From an uncultured Bacteroidia bacterium (GTDB taxonomy: Bacteria > Bacteroidota > Bacteroidia > Bacteroidales > CAJPTX01), in the NCBI GenBank assembly GCA_938038735.1, contig CALHSW010000073.1, forward strand, positions 34,617-98,616: a DNA stretch of 64,000 nucleotides. The letters run 5' to 3'. The first letter of the stretch is position 1. Each line of letters starts with the position of its first letter. The position numbers were made by a program, and so were the translations under genes. The notes below the pieces were generated by a model. The model did not search any database, was not told where the DNA came from, and worked only from the letters and a program-made list of their open reading frames with translations. This document shows positions 26,743 to 34,460 of this stretch, one piece after another.

Positions 26743-29616
26743 ATGAGTCAGGATGTCTTTTCAAATCGTCATATCGGGGTCCGTGAAACCGATTACCCCG
26801 AAATGCTGGCGGCGATAGGCGTACAGTCCATCGACGCGCTCATTGAGCAAACCGTACCGCACGATATTCGTCTTCCTAAGAAAATGGACCTACCGACCCC
26901 AATGTCGGAGGCCGAGTATCTAGCCCACATACACACGCTGGCGGGCAAGAACAAAATCTTCCGCTCCTTGATAGGCCGCGGGTACTACGGCACGCAAACG
27001 CCGGCCGTGATCCAGCGAAACGTATTTGAAAATGCCTCGTGGTACACCTCCTACACGCCCTACCAGGCGGAGATTAGCCAGGGCCGCCTTGAGGCACTCC
27101 TCAACTTCCAAACGATGGTGAGCAGCCTCACAGGGCTAGAAATGGCGAACGCGTCGCTGCTCGACGAGGGCACAGCCGCCGCCGAGGCCATGCTCATGAT
27201 GTTTAGCCTCCGGAGCCGCAAGGCGGAGAAAGAGGGACGCAACGTGCTTTTCGTAGACGACAATATCTTCCCGCAGACTGCCGATGTGATAATCACCCGC
27301 GCCGAGCCGCAGGGCATTGAGGTGGTACGCGGATGCTACAGAGATTATACCTTCACTGGCAAGGAGTTCGGCGTGATTGTGCAATACCCCGACTCGAAGG
27401 GGGAAATTCGCGATTACATGGCACTCGCGGATGCTGCGCATAGCCATGAGGCCCTCGTGGCGGTGGCCGCCGACATCCTTTCGCTCGTGCTGCTCGAAGC
27501 CCCTGGGGCGTGGGGCGCCGACATTGCGCTAGGGTCAACGCAGCGTTTCGGCATTCCGTTGGGCTGCGGTGGTCCGTCTGCGGGCTACCTAGCCACGCAT
27601 GATAAGTACAAACGGAACATGCCGGGGCGCATCGTGGGGGTTTCGGTAGATCGTCATGGAAACCATGCGCTACGCCTCGCGCTGCAAACGCGCGAGCAGC
27701 ACATCAAGCGCGAAAAGGCTACCTCCAATATATGCACTGCGCAGGCGCTACTCGCGACCATGGCGAGCTTCTACGCCGTCTACTACGGCCCCGAAGGGCT
27801 ACGCCGCATCGCGATGAATGCGCACGGTGCCGCGGTAAAGGCGGCGGAGGTTCTCAAGAGCCTCGGATGCACCATCAGCGTCGAAAACTTCTTCGACACC
27901 ATCCGCGTCAAGCTGCCCGAGGGCATCGCGCAGGAGAGCGTCCGCAGGGAGGCTCTCGCCAATGGGTTCAACTTCTACTACACCGATTGCGGCGCCATTT
28001 CGATCTCGTTCGATGAGCTCTCCACGGCGCAGGAGCTGACGAAGATAATCAGCATTTTCGCCAAGGCCATCGGAAAGCCCGCCGTGCCCGTGAGCTGCAT
28101 TGAGCTCAGCGAACCCGCCTTCAACAAGCAGTTTGCGCGCAAAACGCCTATCCTGGAGGAGAAGGTATTTAATCTCTACCGCTCCGAGACGGAGATGATG
28201 CGCTACATCAAGCAGCTGGAGCGCAAGGACATTGCGCTGAACCACTCTATGATCCCGCTCGGCAGCTGCACCATGAAACTCAACTCGGCGGCCTCCATGC
28301 TGCCGCTCTCATGGCCTGAGTTCACGTCAATTCACCCCTTCGCGCCGGCCGACCAAATGGAGGGCTACGCGGAGATTATCCACAACCTTGCAGCCTACAT
28401 CTCGGAAATCACCGGCTTCGCCGGCACTACCTTCCAGCCTAACTCCGGCGCGGCGGGCGAGTACACGGGGCTAATGATTATACGGAAGTACCACCTCTCG
28501 CGTGGCGATAAGCAGCGCACCACGGTCATCATTCCCTCCTCAGCCCACGGCACGAACCCCGCCTCGGCTGCCATGGCCGGCGCAAAAATCGTGATTGTGG
28601 ACTGCGATGAGAACGGCAATATTGACGTGGATGACCTGGAGCGGAAGGCGAAGGAGAATGCCGATACGCTCTCTGCCTTCATGGTGACCTACCCATCAAC
28701 CCATGGTATATTTGAGAGCAGGATCCGGCGAATGATGGACATTATCCACGAGAACGGTGGGTTGGTCTACATGGACGGCGCCAATATGAACGGCCAGGTG
28801 GGCCTCACCAGCCCCGGCTACATCGGCGCGGACGTTTGCCACCTCAATCTGCACAAAACGTTCGCCATCCCGCACGGAGGCGGCGGCCCTGGCATCGGCA
28901 GCGTGAGCGTGAGCAAAGAGCTCACCCAGTTCCTCCCGAACCACAGCATGGTTAGCGTGGGGGGCGAAAATGGCATAACGGCCGTTGCCTCATCCCCTTG
29001 GGGCAGCGCCTACGTCATCCCCATCGTCTACGCCTACGTGCGCATGATGGGCGAGGAGGGCCTCACCCGCGCCACCGAAACGGCCATCCTCAGCGCCAAC
29101 TACATCGCCGCCCGCATCAAGGATTCGTACGGCGTGGTCTACACCGGCGAAACAGGACGCGTGGGGCACGAGTGCATTGTGGATTGCCGCGACTGCCGCG
29201 AGAAGTATGGTGTGGAAACCGCAGACATCGCACGGCGACTGATGGACTACGGATTCCATGCGCCAACGCTCTCCTTCCCTGTGCATGAAACGCTGATGGT
29301 GGAGCCTACCGAGAGCGAATCAAAGGCGGAGATTGACCGTTTCTGCAACACGCTCATCGCCATCAAGGAGGAGATGAAGGAAATAGGCAACGGCAAGATG
29401 CCCAAGGACGACAACCTGCTGGTCAATGCGCCGCACACCGCCGAGGAGGTATCGGCCAACGAGTGGACGCACCCCTACAGCCGAGAGCAGGCCGCGTATC
29501 CTCTACCGTGGCTGCGCCTCAACAAGTTCTGGCCTACCGTGAGCCGCATTGACAATGGCTACGGCGACCGCAACCTTATATGCACTTGCGCACCGATAGA
29601 AAGCTACCTCGAGTAG
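26743..29616 (+). CDS. gcvP: Glycine dehydrogenase (aminomethyl-transferring), P-protein
   Basis: This 957-residue homodimeric-type P-protein decarboxylates glycine with PLP and passes the aminomethyl group to lipoylated H-protein in the glycine cleavage system. The N-terminal half has RHIG near the start, SLLDEGTAAAEAM and GADIALGSTQRFGIP. The C-terminal half has LGSCTMKLN, FQPNSGAAGEYTGL, and the PLP lysine K705 in CHLNLHKTFAIPHGGGGPG. Full length and uninterrupted. GcvT, GcvH and Lpd are not in the window. It is transcribed alone, with its own promoter and a strong terminator. Confidence 0.98.
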   Translation: MSQDVFSNRHIGVRETDYPEMLAAIGVQSIDALIEQTVPHDIRLPKKMDLPTPMSEAEYLAHIHTLAGKNKIFRSLIGRGYYGTQTPAVIQRNVFENASWYTSYTPYQAEISQGRLEALLNFQTMVSSLTGLEMANASLLDEGTAAAEAMLMMFSLRSRKAEKEGRNVLFVDDNIFPQTADVIITRAEPQGIEVVRGCYRDYTFTGKEFGVIVQYPDSKGEIRDYMALADAAHSHEALVAVAADILSLVLLEAPGAWGADIALGSTQRFGIPLGCGGPSAGYLATHDKYKRNMPGRIVGVSVDRHGNHALRLALQTREQHIKREKATSNICTAQALLATMASFYAVYYGPEGLRRIAMNAHGAAVKAAEVLKSLGCTISVENFFDTIRVKLPEGIAQESVRREALANGFNFYYTDCGAISISFDELSTAQELTKIISIFAKAIGKPAVPVSCIELSEPAFNKQFARKTPILEEKVFNLYRSETEMMRYIKQLERKDIALNHSMIPLGSCTMKLNSAASMLPLSWPEFTSIHPFAPADQMEGYAEIIHNLAAYISEITGFAGTTFQPNSGAAGEYTGLMIIRKYHLSRGDKQRTTVIIPSSAHGTNPASAAMAGAKIVIVDCDENGNIDVDDLERKAKENADTLSAFMVTYPSTHGIFESRIRRMMDIIHENGGLVYMDGANMNGQVGLTSPGYIGADVCHLNLHKTFAIPHGGGGPGIGSVSVSKELTQFLPNHSMVSVGGENGITAVASSPWGSAYVIPIVYAYVRMMGEEGLTRATETAILSANYIAARIKDSYGVVYTGETGRVGHECIVDCRDCREKYGVETADIARRLMDYGFHAPTLSFPVHETLMVEPTESESKAEIDRFCNTLIAIKEEMKEIGNGKMPKDDNLLVNAPHTAEEVSANEWTHPYSREQAAYPLPWLRLNKFWPTVSRIDNGYGDRNLICTCAPIESYLE

Positions 29617-29640
29617 TTTCTGGGCAGTAGAGATTGGGCA

Positions 29641-29678
29641 AGGGCCGCTGCGTTAATCAAGAACGCAGCGGCCCTTTT
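29641..29678 (+). terminator. Intrinsic terminator after gcvP
   Basis: A 13-bp perfect stem (GGGCCGCTGCGTT and its complement) with a 7-base loop, followed by TTTT, 25 bp past the gcvP stop. Confidence 0.9.
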
Positions 29679-29985
29679 GTTAGAGGCTTCAACTCTGTTG
29701 ACATCATCATCACAACACGCTATTATGGCATGCGTGTAGTGCCACCCGCGTAGCCATCAGGGCTGTAAATTCTACAGTGGCATCCAAGGCAAGAGAAAAC
29801 ACTATACCCTTCTGGATGTGCTATAGCAGCACGAGTACTATGCCATAGGGGGCAGCTACTAGACCTCTGGCAGTGGACAATAATCAAGCAGGAGCAATGC
29901 GGGGTCTTTTTCTTCTTGCCTTCTTCCTCATCCTAGACCCATTTTTATGGATAGGCACGTGATTTTTTAAATAAAAATAGTTTCG
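29679..29985. other. Spacer between the gcvP terminator and the cydAB promoter
   Basis: No supported gene. One stretch (about 29760-29860) reads partly open in several frames but with stops and is not recognised; it may be decayed coding DNA. A 21-codon hydrophobic frame at 29897-29962 has AGGAG nearby but is too weak to call. Confidence 0.45.
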
Positions 29986-29993
29986 TACCTTTG
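29986..29993 (+). promoter_or_regulatory. -7 promoter box of the DUF4492-cydAB operon
   Basis: TACCTTTG followed by CGCC, preceded by a long AT-rich tract, 40 bp before the DUF4492 start. Confidence 0.7.
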
Positions 29994-30033
29994 CGCCGGA
30001 GGCAGCTGGGCCAGCTTACCCGGCGTCACTAGT

Positions 30034-30321
30034 ATGGAAAAAGAAAATATAACCGAAATCAACAGCCCTACGGCAGGAGCGGCGGCGTTGGAAACTCCAA
30101 AACGCAATGTTTTCGTACGCATTTTTCGCTTCTACTACGATGGATTCCGCAACATGAACCGCACGTGGCGGGTCGTGTGGATTATTATTTTGGTTAAGCT
30201 TTTCATCATGTTTGCCATACTAAAAGTATTTTTCTTCCCCAATCACATCGCTACGCAGTGCGACACGAATGAGCAACGTAGCGAATACGTGATCGAAGAG
30301 TTGACTAGAGGAAATGATTAA
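30034..30321 (+). CDS. DUF4492 small membrane protein of the cytochrome bd operon
   Basis: This 95-residue protein has a polar N-terminus, an amphipathic stretch RIFRFYYDGFRNMNR typical of DUF4492, a single membrane helix at about 50-70 (VWIIILVKLFIMFAILKVFFF), and a short acidic tail. DUF4492 genes occur almost only directly upstream of cydA in Bacteroidetes and Epsilonproteobacteria relatives, as here (14 bp to cydA). Its role is unknown; assembly or stability of the oxidase is inferred from context. Confidence 0.88.
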   Translation: MEKENITEINSPTAGAAALETPKRNVFVRIFRFYYDGFRNMNRTWRVVWIIILVKLFIMFAILKVFFFPNHIATQCDTNEQRSEYVIEELTRGND

Positions 30322-30335
30322 ACGTCTATACAACT

Positions 30336-31886
30336 ATGGATGAAGCACTTATGTCGTTGGTAGATTGGTCTCGGGCGCAATTTGCGCTGACGGCCATGTA
30401 CCACTGGATGTTCGTTCCGCTAACGCTGGGGCTAACATTTATGATCGCGTTTATGGAAACGCTATACGTGCGCACGGGCGATGAGGGGTGGAAAAACGCC
30501 ACGAAGTTTTGGATGCGCATCTTTGGGGTCAACTTCGCCATCGGGGTCGCCACAGGCCTTATCCTCGAGTTTGAGTTTGGCACCAACTGGAGTAACTACT
30601 CATGGTTCGTGGGCGATATCTTCGGTGCCCCGCTCGCTATCGAGGGAATTATGGCGTTCTTCATGGAGGCCACCTTCATCGCGATCATGTTCTTCGGTTG
30701 GAACAAGGTGAGCAAAAAATTCCACCTCACCGCCACGTGGCTCACAGCCATAGGTGCAAACCTCTCGGCGCTGTGGATCCTTGTGGCCAACGCCTGGATG
30801 CAGTATCCCGCGGGAATGCACTTTAATCCCGACACCGCACGTAACGAGATGGCGAGCTTTTGGGAGGTACTCTTCTCGCCGGTGGCTATCAATAAGTTCC
30901 TACACACCACCACCTCGGGCTACTTGCTCTCGGCAATCGTGGTTATCGGCATCAGTGCATGGTTTCTATTGAAGGGACGGCATCAGCTTCTCGCGAAGCG
31001 AAGCATCATCATCGCGAGCGTCTTCGGGATAATCTCCACGTGCTTTGTGATTTTCACGGGCGATGGCTCTGCGTTCCAGGTGGCCCAGAAGCAGCCCATG
31101 AAGCTTGCGGCGATGGAGGGACTCTACGATGGCTCTGAGGGCGCAGGGCTTGTCGGTGTCGGCTTCGTTAACTCCAAGAAGCAGCCGGGCGACGACCAGG
31201 AGGCATTCCACTTCAAAATTGAAATCCCTAAAATGCTATCGTGGCTCGGGTATCGTGATGCTAACGCCTTCGTGCCGGGGGTCAATGACATCATCAACGG
31301 CGGCTACACCTACACCAACGAGAACGGTGAAACCGTAACCGAACCCTCTGCTGAGGAGAAAATTCAAATAGGCCGTGAAGCCATTGCTGCGCTAAAAACG
31401 TACAACGAAGCCAAGAAGGCTGGCGATTCGGAGACAATGGAGGCTGCAAGAACGGAGCTGAACCAAAAGTTCAAATACTTCGGCTACGGCTACTTGAACG
31501 ATCCCAATAGCCTCGTGCCGAACGTACCCCTCACCTTCTACTCCTTCCGTATCATGGTGTTCCTGGGGATGCTGTTCTTCATATTCTTCATTGTGGTGCT
31601 GATGCGTAGCCTCAAGAACAAGATGCACACCCGTTGGCTGCTAATTACGTCCATCGTGATGGTGCCACTGGTGTACATCTGCAGCCAGGCCGGATGGATC
31701 GTGGCGGAGGTTGGCCGTCAGCCTTGGGCTATTCAAGACGTGCTGCCGCTCACGGCCGCCGTCTCGCGAATTGATGCCAGCGCGGTGCAAATCACCTTTA
31801 TCATTTTCGCTATCCTCTTCACGCTGCTGATGATAGCGGAGCTGAGCATCATGTTCAAACAAATTAAACTTGGGCCAAAAGAATAA
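30336..31886 (+). CDS. cydA: Cytochrome bd quinol oxidase subunit I
   Basis: This 516-residue inner-membrane subunit binds hemes b558, b595 and d and oxidises quinol. The start region has the family string ALTAMYHWMFVPLTLG with heme ligand H23. GRQPW near residue 465 is the conserved C-terminal signature of the family. The periplasmic quinol-binding (Q) loop spans about residues 255-395 and is of the longer kind, with charged residues AEEKIQIGREAI. Nine or so membrane helices are visible. It gives the organism high-affinity oxygen use or detoxification. Confidence 0.97.
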   Translation: MDEALMSLVDWSRAQFALTAMYHWMFVPLTLGLTFMIAFMETLYVRTGDEGWKNATKFWMRIFGVNFAIGVATGLILEFEFGTNWSNYSWFVGDIFGAPLAIEGIMAFFMEATFIAIMFFGWNKVSKKFHLTATWLTAIGANLSALWILVANAWMQYPAGMHFNPDTARNEMASFWEVLFSPVAINKFLHTTTSGYLLSAIVVIGISAWFLLKGRHQLLAKRSIIIASVFGIISTCFVIFTGDGSAFQVAQKQPMKLAAMEGLYDGSEGAGLVGVGFVNSKKQPGDDQEAFHFKIEIPKMLSWLGYRDANAFVPGVNDIINGGYTYTNENGETVTEPSAEEKIQIGREAIAALKTYNEAKKAGDSETMEAARTELNQKFKYFGYGYLNDPNSLVPNVPLTFYSFRIMVFLGMLFFIFFIVVLMRSLKNKMHTRWLLITSIVMVPLVYICSQAGWIVAEVGRQPWAIQDVLPLTAAVSRIDASAVQITFIIFAILFTLLMIAELSIMFKQIKLGPKE

Positions 31887-31904
31887 AAGAGGGGAGGTTT
31901 AGCA

Positions 31905-33080
31905 ATGGTACTATTAGATGGCACATACATCCTTTTGCAGCAGTACTGGTGGTTTTTAATTTCGCTGCTGGGCGCGCTGCTTGTATTTCTTCTGTTCGTG
32001 CAGGGCGGGCAAACTTTCATCCCCTACCTACCCAAAAATGACACCGAGCGTTCCATGCTGGTGAACGTACTGGGGCGTAAGTGGGAATTTACCTTCACCA
32101 CCTTGGTAACCTTTGGCGGTGCGTTCTTCGCCTCATTCCCGCTCTTCTACTCCACCAGCTTCGGCGGTGCGTACTGGGTGTGGATCGCCATTCTTCTCTG
32201 CTTCGTCATTCAGGCCGTGTCGTACGAGTACCGGGCGAAGCCTAAGAACGTGCTGGGGCGAAAAACGTTTGATGTATTCCTAGTACTCAACGGTTTCCTA
32301 GGCACCATTCTCCTAGGAACGGCTGTGGGTACATTCTTCACGGGCTCTGACTTCACGGTGACGAAGATGAACCTCACCAACATCGATGAGGGGTTCACCA
32401 CGATTTCGAGCTGGGGTTCTGCGTGGCACGGCCTAGAGGCGGTTCTCGACCCACGAAATGTTCTTCTAGGGCTCGCGGTGTGTTTCCTCGCACGGACGCT
32501 GGCGTTGCAGTACTTTGTCAATTCAATTGACCATGAGTCGCTTACAGACCGCTGCCGTAAAATGCTTCGTATCGATGCAGTAGCTTTCTTGGTGTTTTTC
32601 CTCAGCTTCCTTGTTTCCATCCTGCTGAGCAAGGGCTACGCCGTAAATCCAGAGACCGGGGAGGTATTCCTAGAACCCTACAAGTACTTCACGAACCTCA
32701 TCCAAATGCCGATTGTGCTTGTCGTCTTCTTGCTGGGCGTGGTGGGTGTGCTTTGGGGCATTGCCAATACGCTATTTACCAAGGGGCGCAAGGGAATTTG
32801 GTTCTCAGGCATAGGAACGGTACTCGCGGTGCTCGCCCTATTCCTCATTGCGGGATACAACAACACCGCCTACTACCCCTCGTCAACGGATCTACAGAGT
32901 TCGTTGACCATCTACAACAGCTCTTCTAGCCAGTTTACATTGAAGGTGATGAGCTACGTGTCGCTGCTAATTCCGTTCGTGCTCGCCTACATATGGTACG
33001 CTTGGCGCAGCATTGACCTGCACAAGATGACGACCAATGAAATCGAAGAGCCTAAGAAGGGCGCAGGCGCACTTTACTAA
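31905..33080 (+). CDS. cydB: Cytochrome bd quinol oxidase subunit II
   Basis: This 391-residue inner-membrane partner of CydA has about eight hydrophobic helices. It begins YWWFLISLLGALLVFLLF, and the first loop reads FVQGGQTFIPYLPKNDTERS, where the family has its D-G-F/Q-T pattern. The GRKWEFTFTTLVTFGGAFFASFPLFY segment is typical. The start has an exceptionally strong GGGGAGG site. It lies 18 bp after cydA and is followed by a 40-residue peptide gene. Confidence 0.95.
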   Translation: MVLLDGTYILLQQYWWFLISLLGALLVFLLFVQGGQTFIPYLPKNDTERSMLVNVLGRKWEFTFTTLVTFGGAFFASFPLFYSTSFGGAYWVWIAILLCFVIQAVSYEYRAKPKNVLGRKTFDVFLVLNGFLGTILLGTAVGTFFTGSDFTVTKMNLTNIDEGFTTISSWGSAWHGLEAVLDPRNVLLGLAVCFLARTLALQYFVNSIDHESLTDRCRKMLRIDAVAFLVFFLSFLVSILLSKGYAVNPETGEVFLEPYKYFTNLIQMPIVLVVFLLGVVGVLWGIANTLFTKGRKGIWFSGIGTVLAVLALFLIAGYNNTAYYPSSTDLQSSLTIYNSSSSQFTLKVMSYVSLLIPFVLAYIWYAWRSIDLHKMTTNEIEEPKKGAGALY

Positions 33081-33098
33081 ACGAAGGAGGATATAAAG

Positions 33099-33221
33099 AT
33101 GGCAATGCAAGTAATCACATTCCTACTGTGGCCCATAATGATAGCCTTGAGCTATTTCCTATGCGTGACCGCAATAAAAAGGTTTGAAAAGGAGCACGGC
33201 ACTGGGGTTGAAAAGGAGTAG
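33099..33221 (+). CDS. 40-residue CydX-like membrane peptide
   Basis: A short frame starts 18 bp after cydB behind a perfect AGGAGG, encodes 40 residues and stops just before the operon terminator. It has one membrane helix (residues about 4-26, with LLWPIMIALSYFLCVTA) and a charged C-terminal tail (IKRFEKEHG...EKE). This is the size, position and topology of CydX/CbdX, the small third subunit of bd oxidases in other bacteria, though the sequence is not obviously that of E. coli CydX. Function as an oxidase subunit is inferred from place and topology only. Confidence 0.78.
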   Translation: MAMQVITFLLWPIMIALSYFLCVTAIKRFEKEHGTGVEKE

Positions 33222-33245
33222 TGCCGTAGACGAGTAGCATGTGTG

Positions 33246-33281
33246 AACCCCCAGGTTGTCAATTGACAGCTTGGGGGTTTA
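33246..33281 (+). terminator. Intrinsic terminator of the cydAB operon
   Basis: A 15-bp stem with two G-T pairs (AACCCCCA outer part) and an AATT loop, followed by TTTATTTAT, 24 bp past the small peptide stop. Confidence 0.88.
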
Positions 33282-33345
33282 TTTATGTACTTGAATACGT
33301 CTCTTCACATATAGCACGATAAAGAACGGGTGACTATACTAAAAA

Positions 33346-34284
33346 ATGGATGACTTTTTAAATTCTTTTTGGCTCCCTATTTCCCTGCTGCTAGGCACTG
33401 CGCTCGATGCGCTCGTAGGTTCATCGAAACGCCACATGCACTGCGCGGCATGGCTTGGTAAGATGTTGCCCAATGCGGAAAAGTGGGGAAAAGAGGGGGA
33501 AAGCAGTACGGTGAGGGTAGTGGCATTGTCTACCCTCATAGCCTTAGCCACGCTGGGGGCAACGATGGTTCTCCTTCTCCTCGCGGGGCTTATTAGCGTG
33601 TGGGCGAAAATAGGTATCGCTACGCTTCTTATTTTCCTCTGCGTGGATGTCAGTGAAGCGCACGACATCTTCTACGCGCTGGACAAGAGTATAGAGGACG
33701 GTCGCAGGCGTGCCAAACGTATTATCCCAAACAAAACAGAAGAACTAACTGACCAAGAAATACGCACTGCCACCCTTGAAACGCTCCCACAAGCCCTGAA
33801 CAATGGCGTGGCAGCCCCGCTCTTTTGGCTTTCCATGCTGGGCATGCCCGGATTGGTTCTATTCAAATTGGTAAACACCCTATCTTCAACAGAGAACGAT
33901 GGGCATGCCACCCATTACGGATTCAACCGAATGGCCAATCGGTTAGACAACATTCTTGGCTTCCTGCCGGCACAAATTGTTGCGCTACTCATGCTTGTTA
34001 CGTCCAAACAGTTGAATAGAATCACAATCGTATGGCAAAACGGACGTAAACAACTCCCCTCCAACGCGGGCTACCCCTCTGCTGCGCTATGGGAAATCCT
34101 TAATCATCAGGGCAACGCTACAGGGGCTAACAACGAGAACGACACCATGGAAACGCACCAAGAAAGCAGCAATCATCCCGTAGATATGAGAGACCTTACC
34201 ATTGCCTCGCAAATCAATTTAAGATTAGAGCCTCTCTTCGTAGCGTTAGCTTTAATTATACTCTTAATCAAGTCGTTAGTATAA
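33346..34284 (+). CDS. Divergent CobD/CbiB-family membrane protein
   Basis: This 312-residue membrane protein aligns along its length with adenosylcobinamide-phosphate synthase (CobD/CbiB). It has a DALVG start motif, an AAWLG segment, a TLETL...NNGVAAPLFW block at about 144-161, FKLVNTL at 173-179, RLDNILGFLPA at 199-209 and SNAGYPSAAL at 239-248. Key family residues differ: AENLxDG is replaced by PQALNNG, and NTLDSMxG(Y) by NTLSSTEND. No other cobalamin gene is near. It may have changed function or be decaying. It carries a C-terminal membrane helix. Family assignment is fairly sure; activity is doubtful. Confidence 0.7.
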   Translation: MDDFLNSFWLPISLLLGTALDALVGSSKRHMHCAAWLGKMLPNAEKWGKEGESSTVRVVALSTLIALATLGATMVLLLLAGLISVWAKIGIATLLIFLCVDVSEAHDIFYALDKSIEDGRRRAKRIIPNKTEELTDQEIRTATLETLPQALNNGVAAPLFWLSMLGMPGLVLFKLVNTLSSTENDGHATHYGFNRMANRLDNILGFLPAQIVALLMLVTSKQLNRITIVWQNGRKQLPSNAGYPSAALWEILNHQGNATGANNENDTMETHQESSNHPVDMRDLTIASQINLRLEPLFVALALIILLIKSLV

Positions 34285-34415
34285 TACACAAGCATACTGT
34301 TGGAGATAGCTACCGAGTCAAAACCAAGAAACACTGGTAGCCATAAAGAGTAACCATGTATCTGACTGGCACTTGGTTTCATCAAGAAAACGATGCCCCT
34401 TTCAACAAGATGTTG

Positions 34416-34423
34416 TACCTTTG
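34416..34423 (+). promoter_or_regulatory. -7 promoter box of the M16 peptidase gene
   Basis: TACCTTTG followed by CGC, 38 bp before the ATG; a perfect TAnnTTTG. Confidence 0.65.
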
Positions 34424-34460
34424 CGCAAGAATTTGTAACAGAACACAAAATCTAGTAGTA

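Noticed and set aside
29760..29860. Possible transposase remnant after the gcvP terminator
   Set aside because: One frame reads like GCKFYSGIQGKRKHY but is broken by stops, and no terminal inverted repeats were found.
29897..29962. A 21-codon hydrophobic frame with AGGAG upstream
   Set aside because: It lies upstream of the cyd promoter, is too short, and lacks a promoter of its own; possible leader peptide but not supported.
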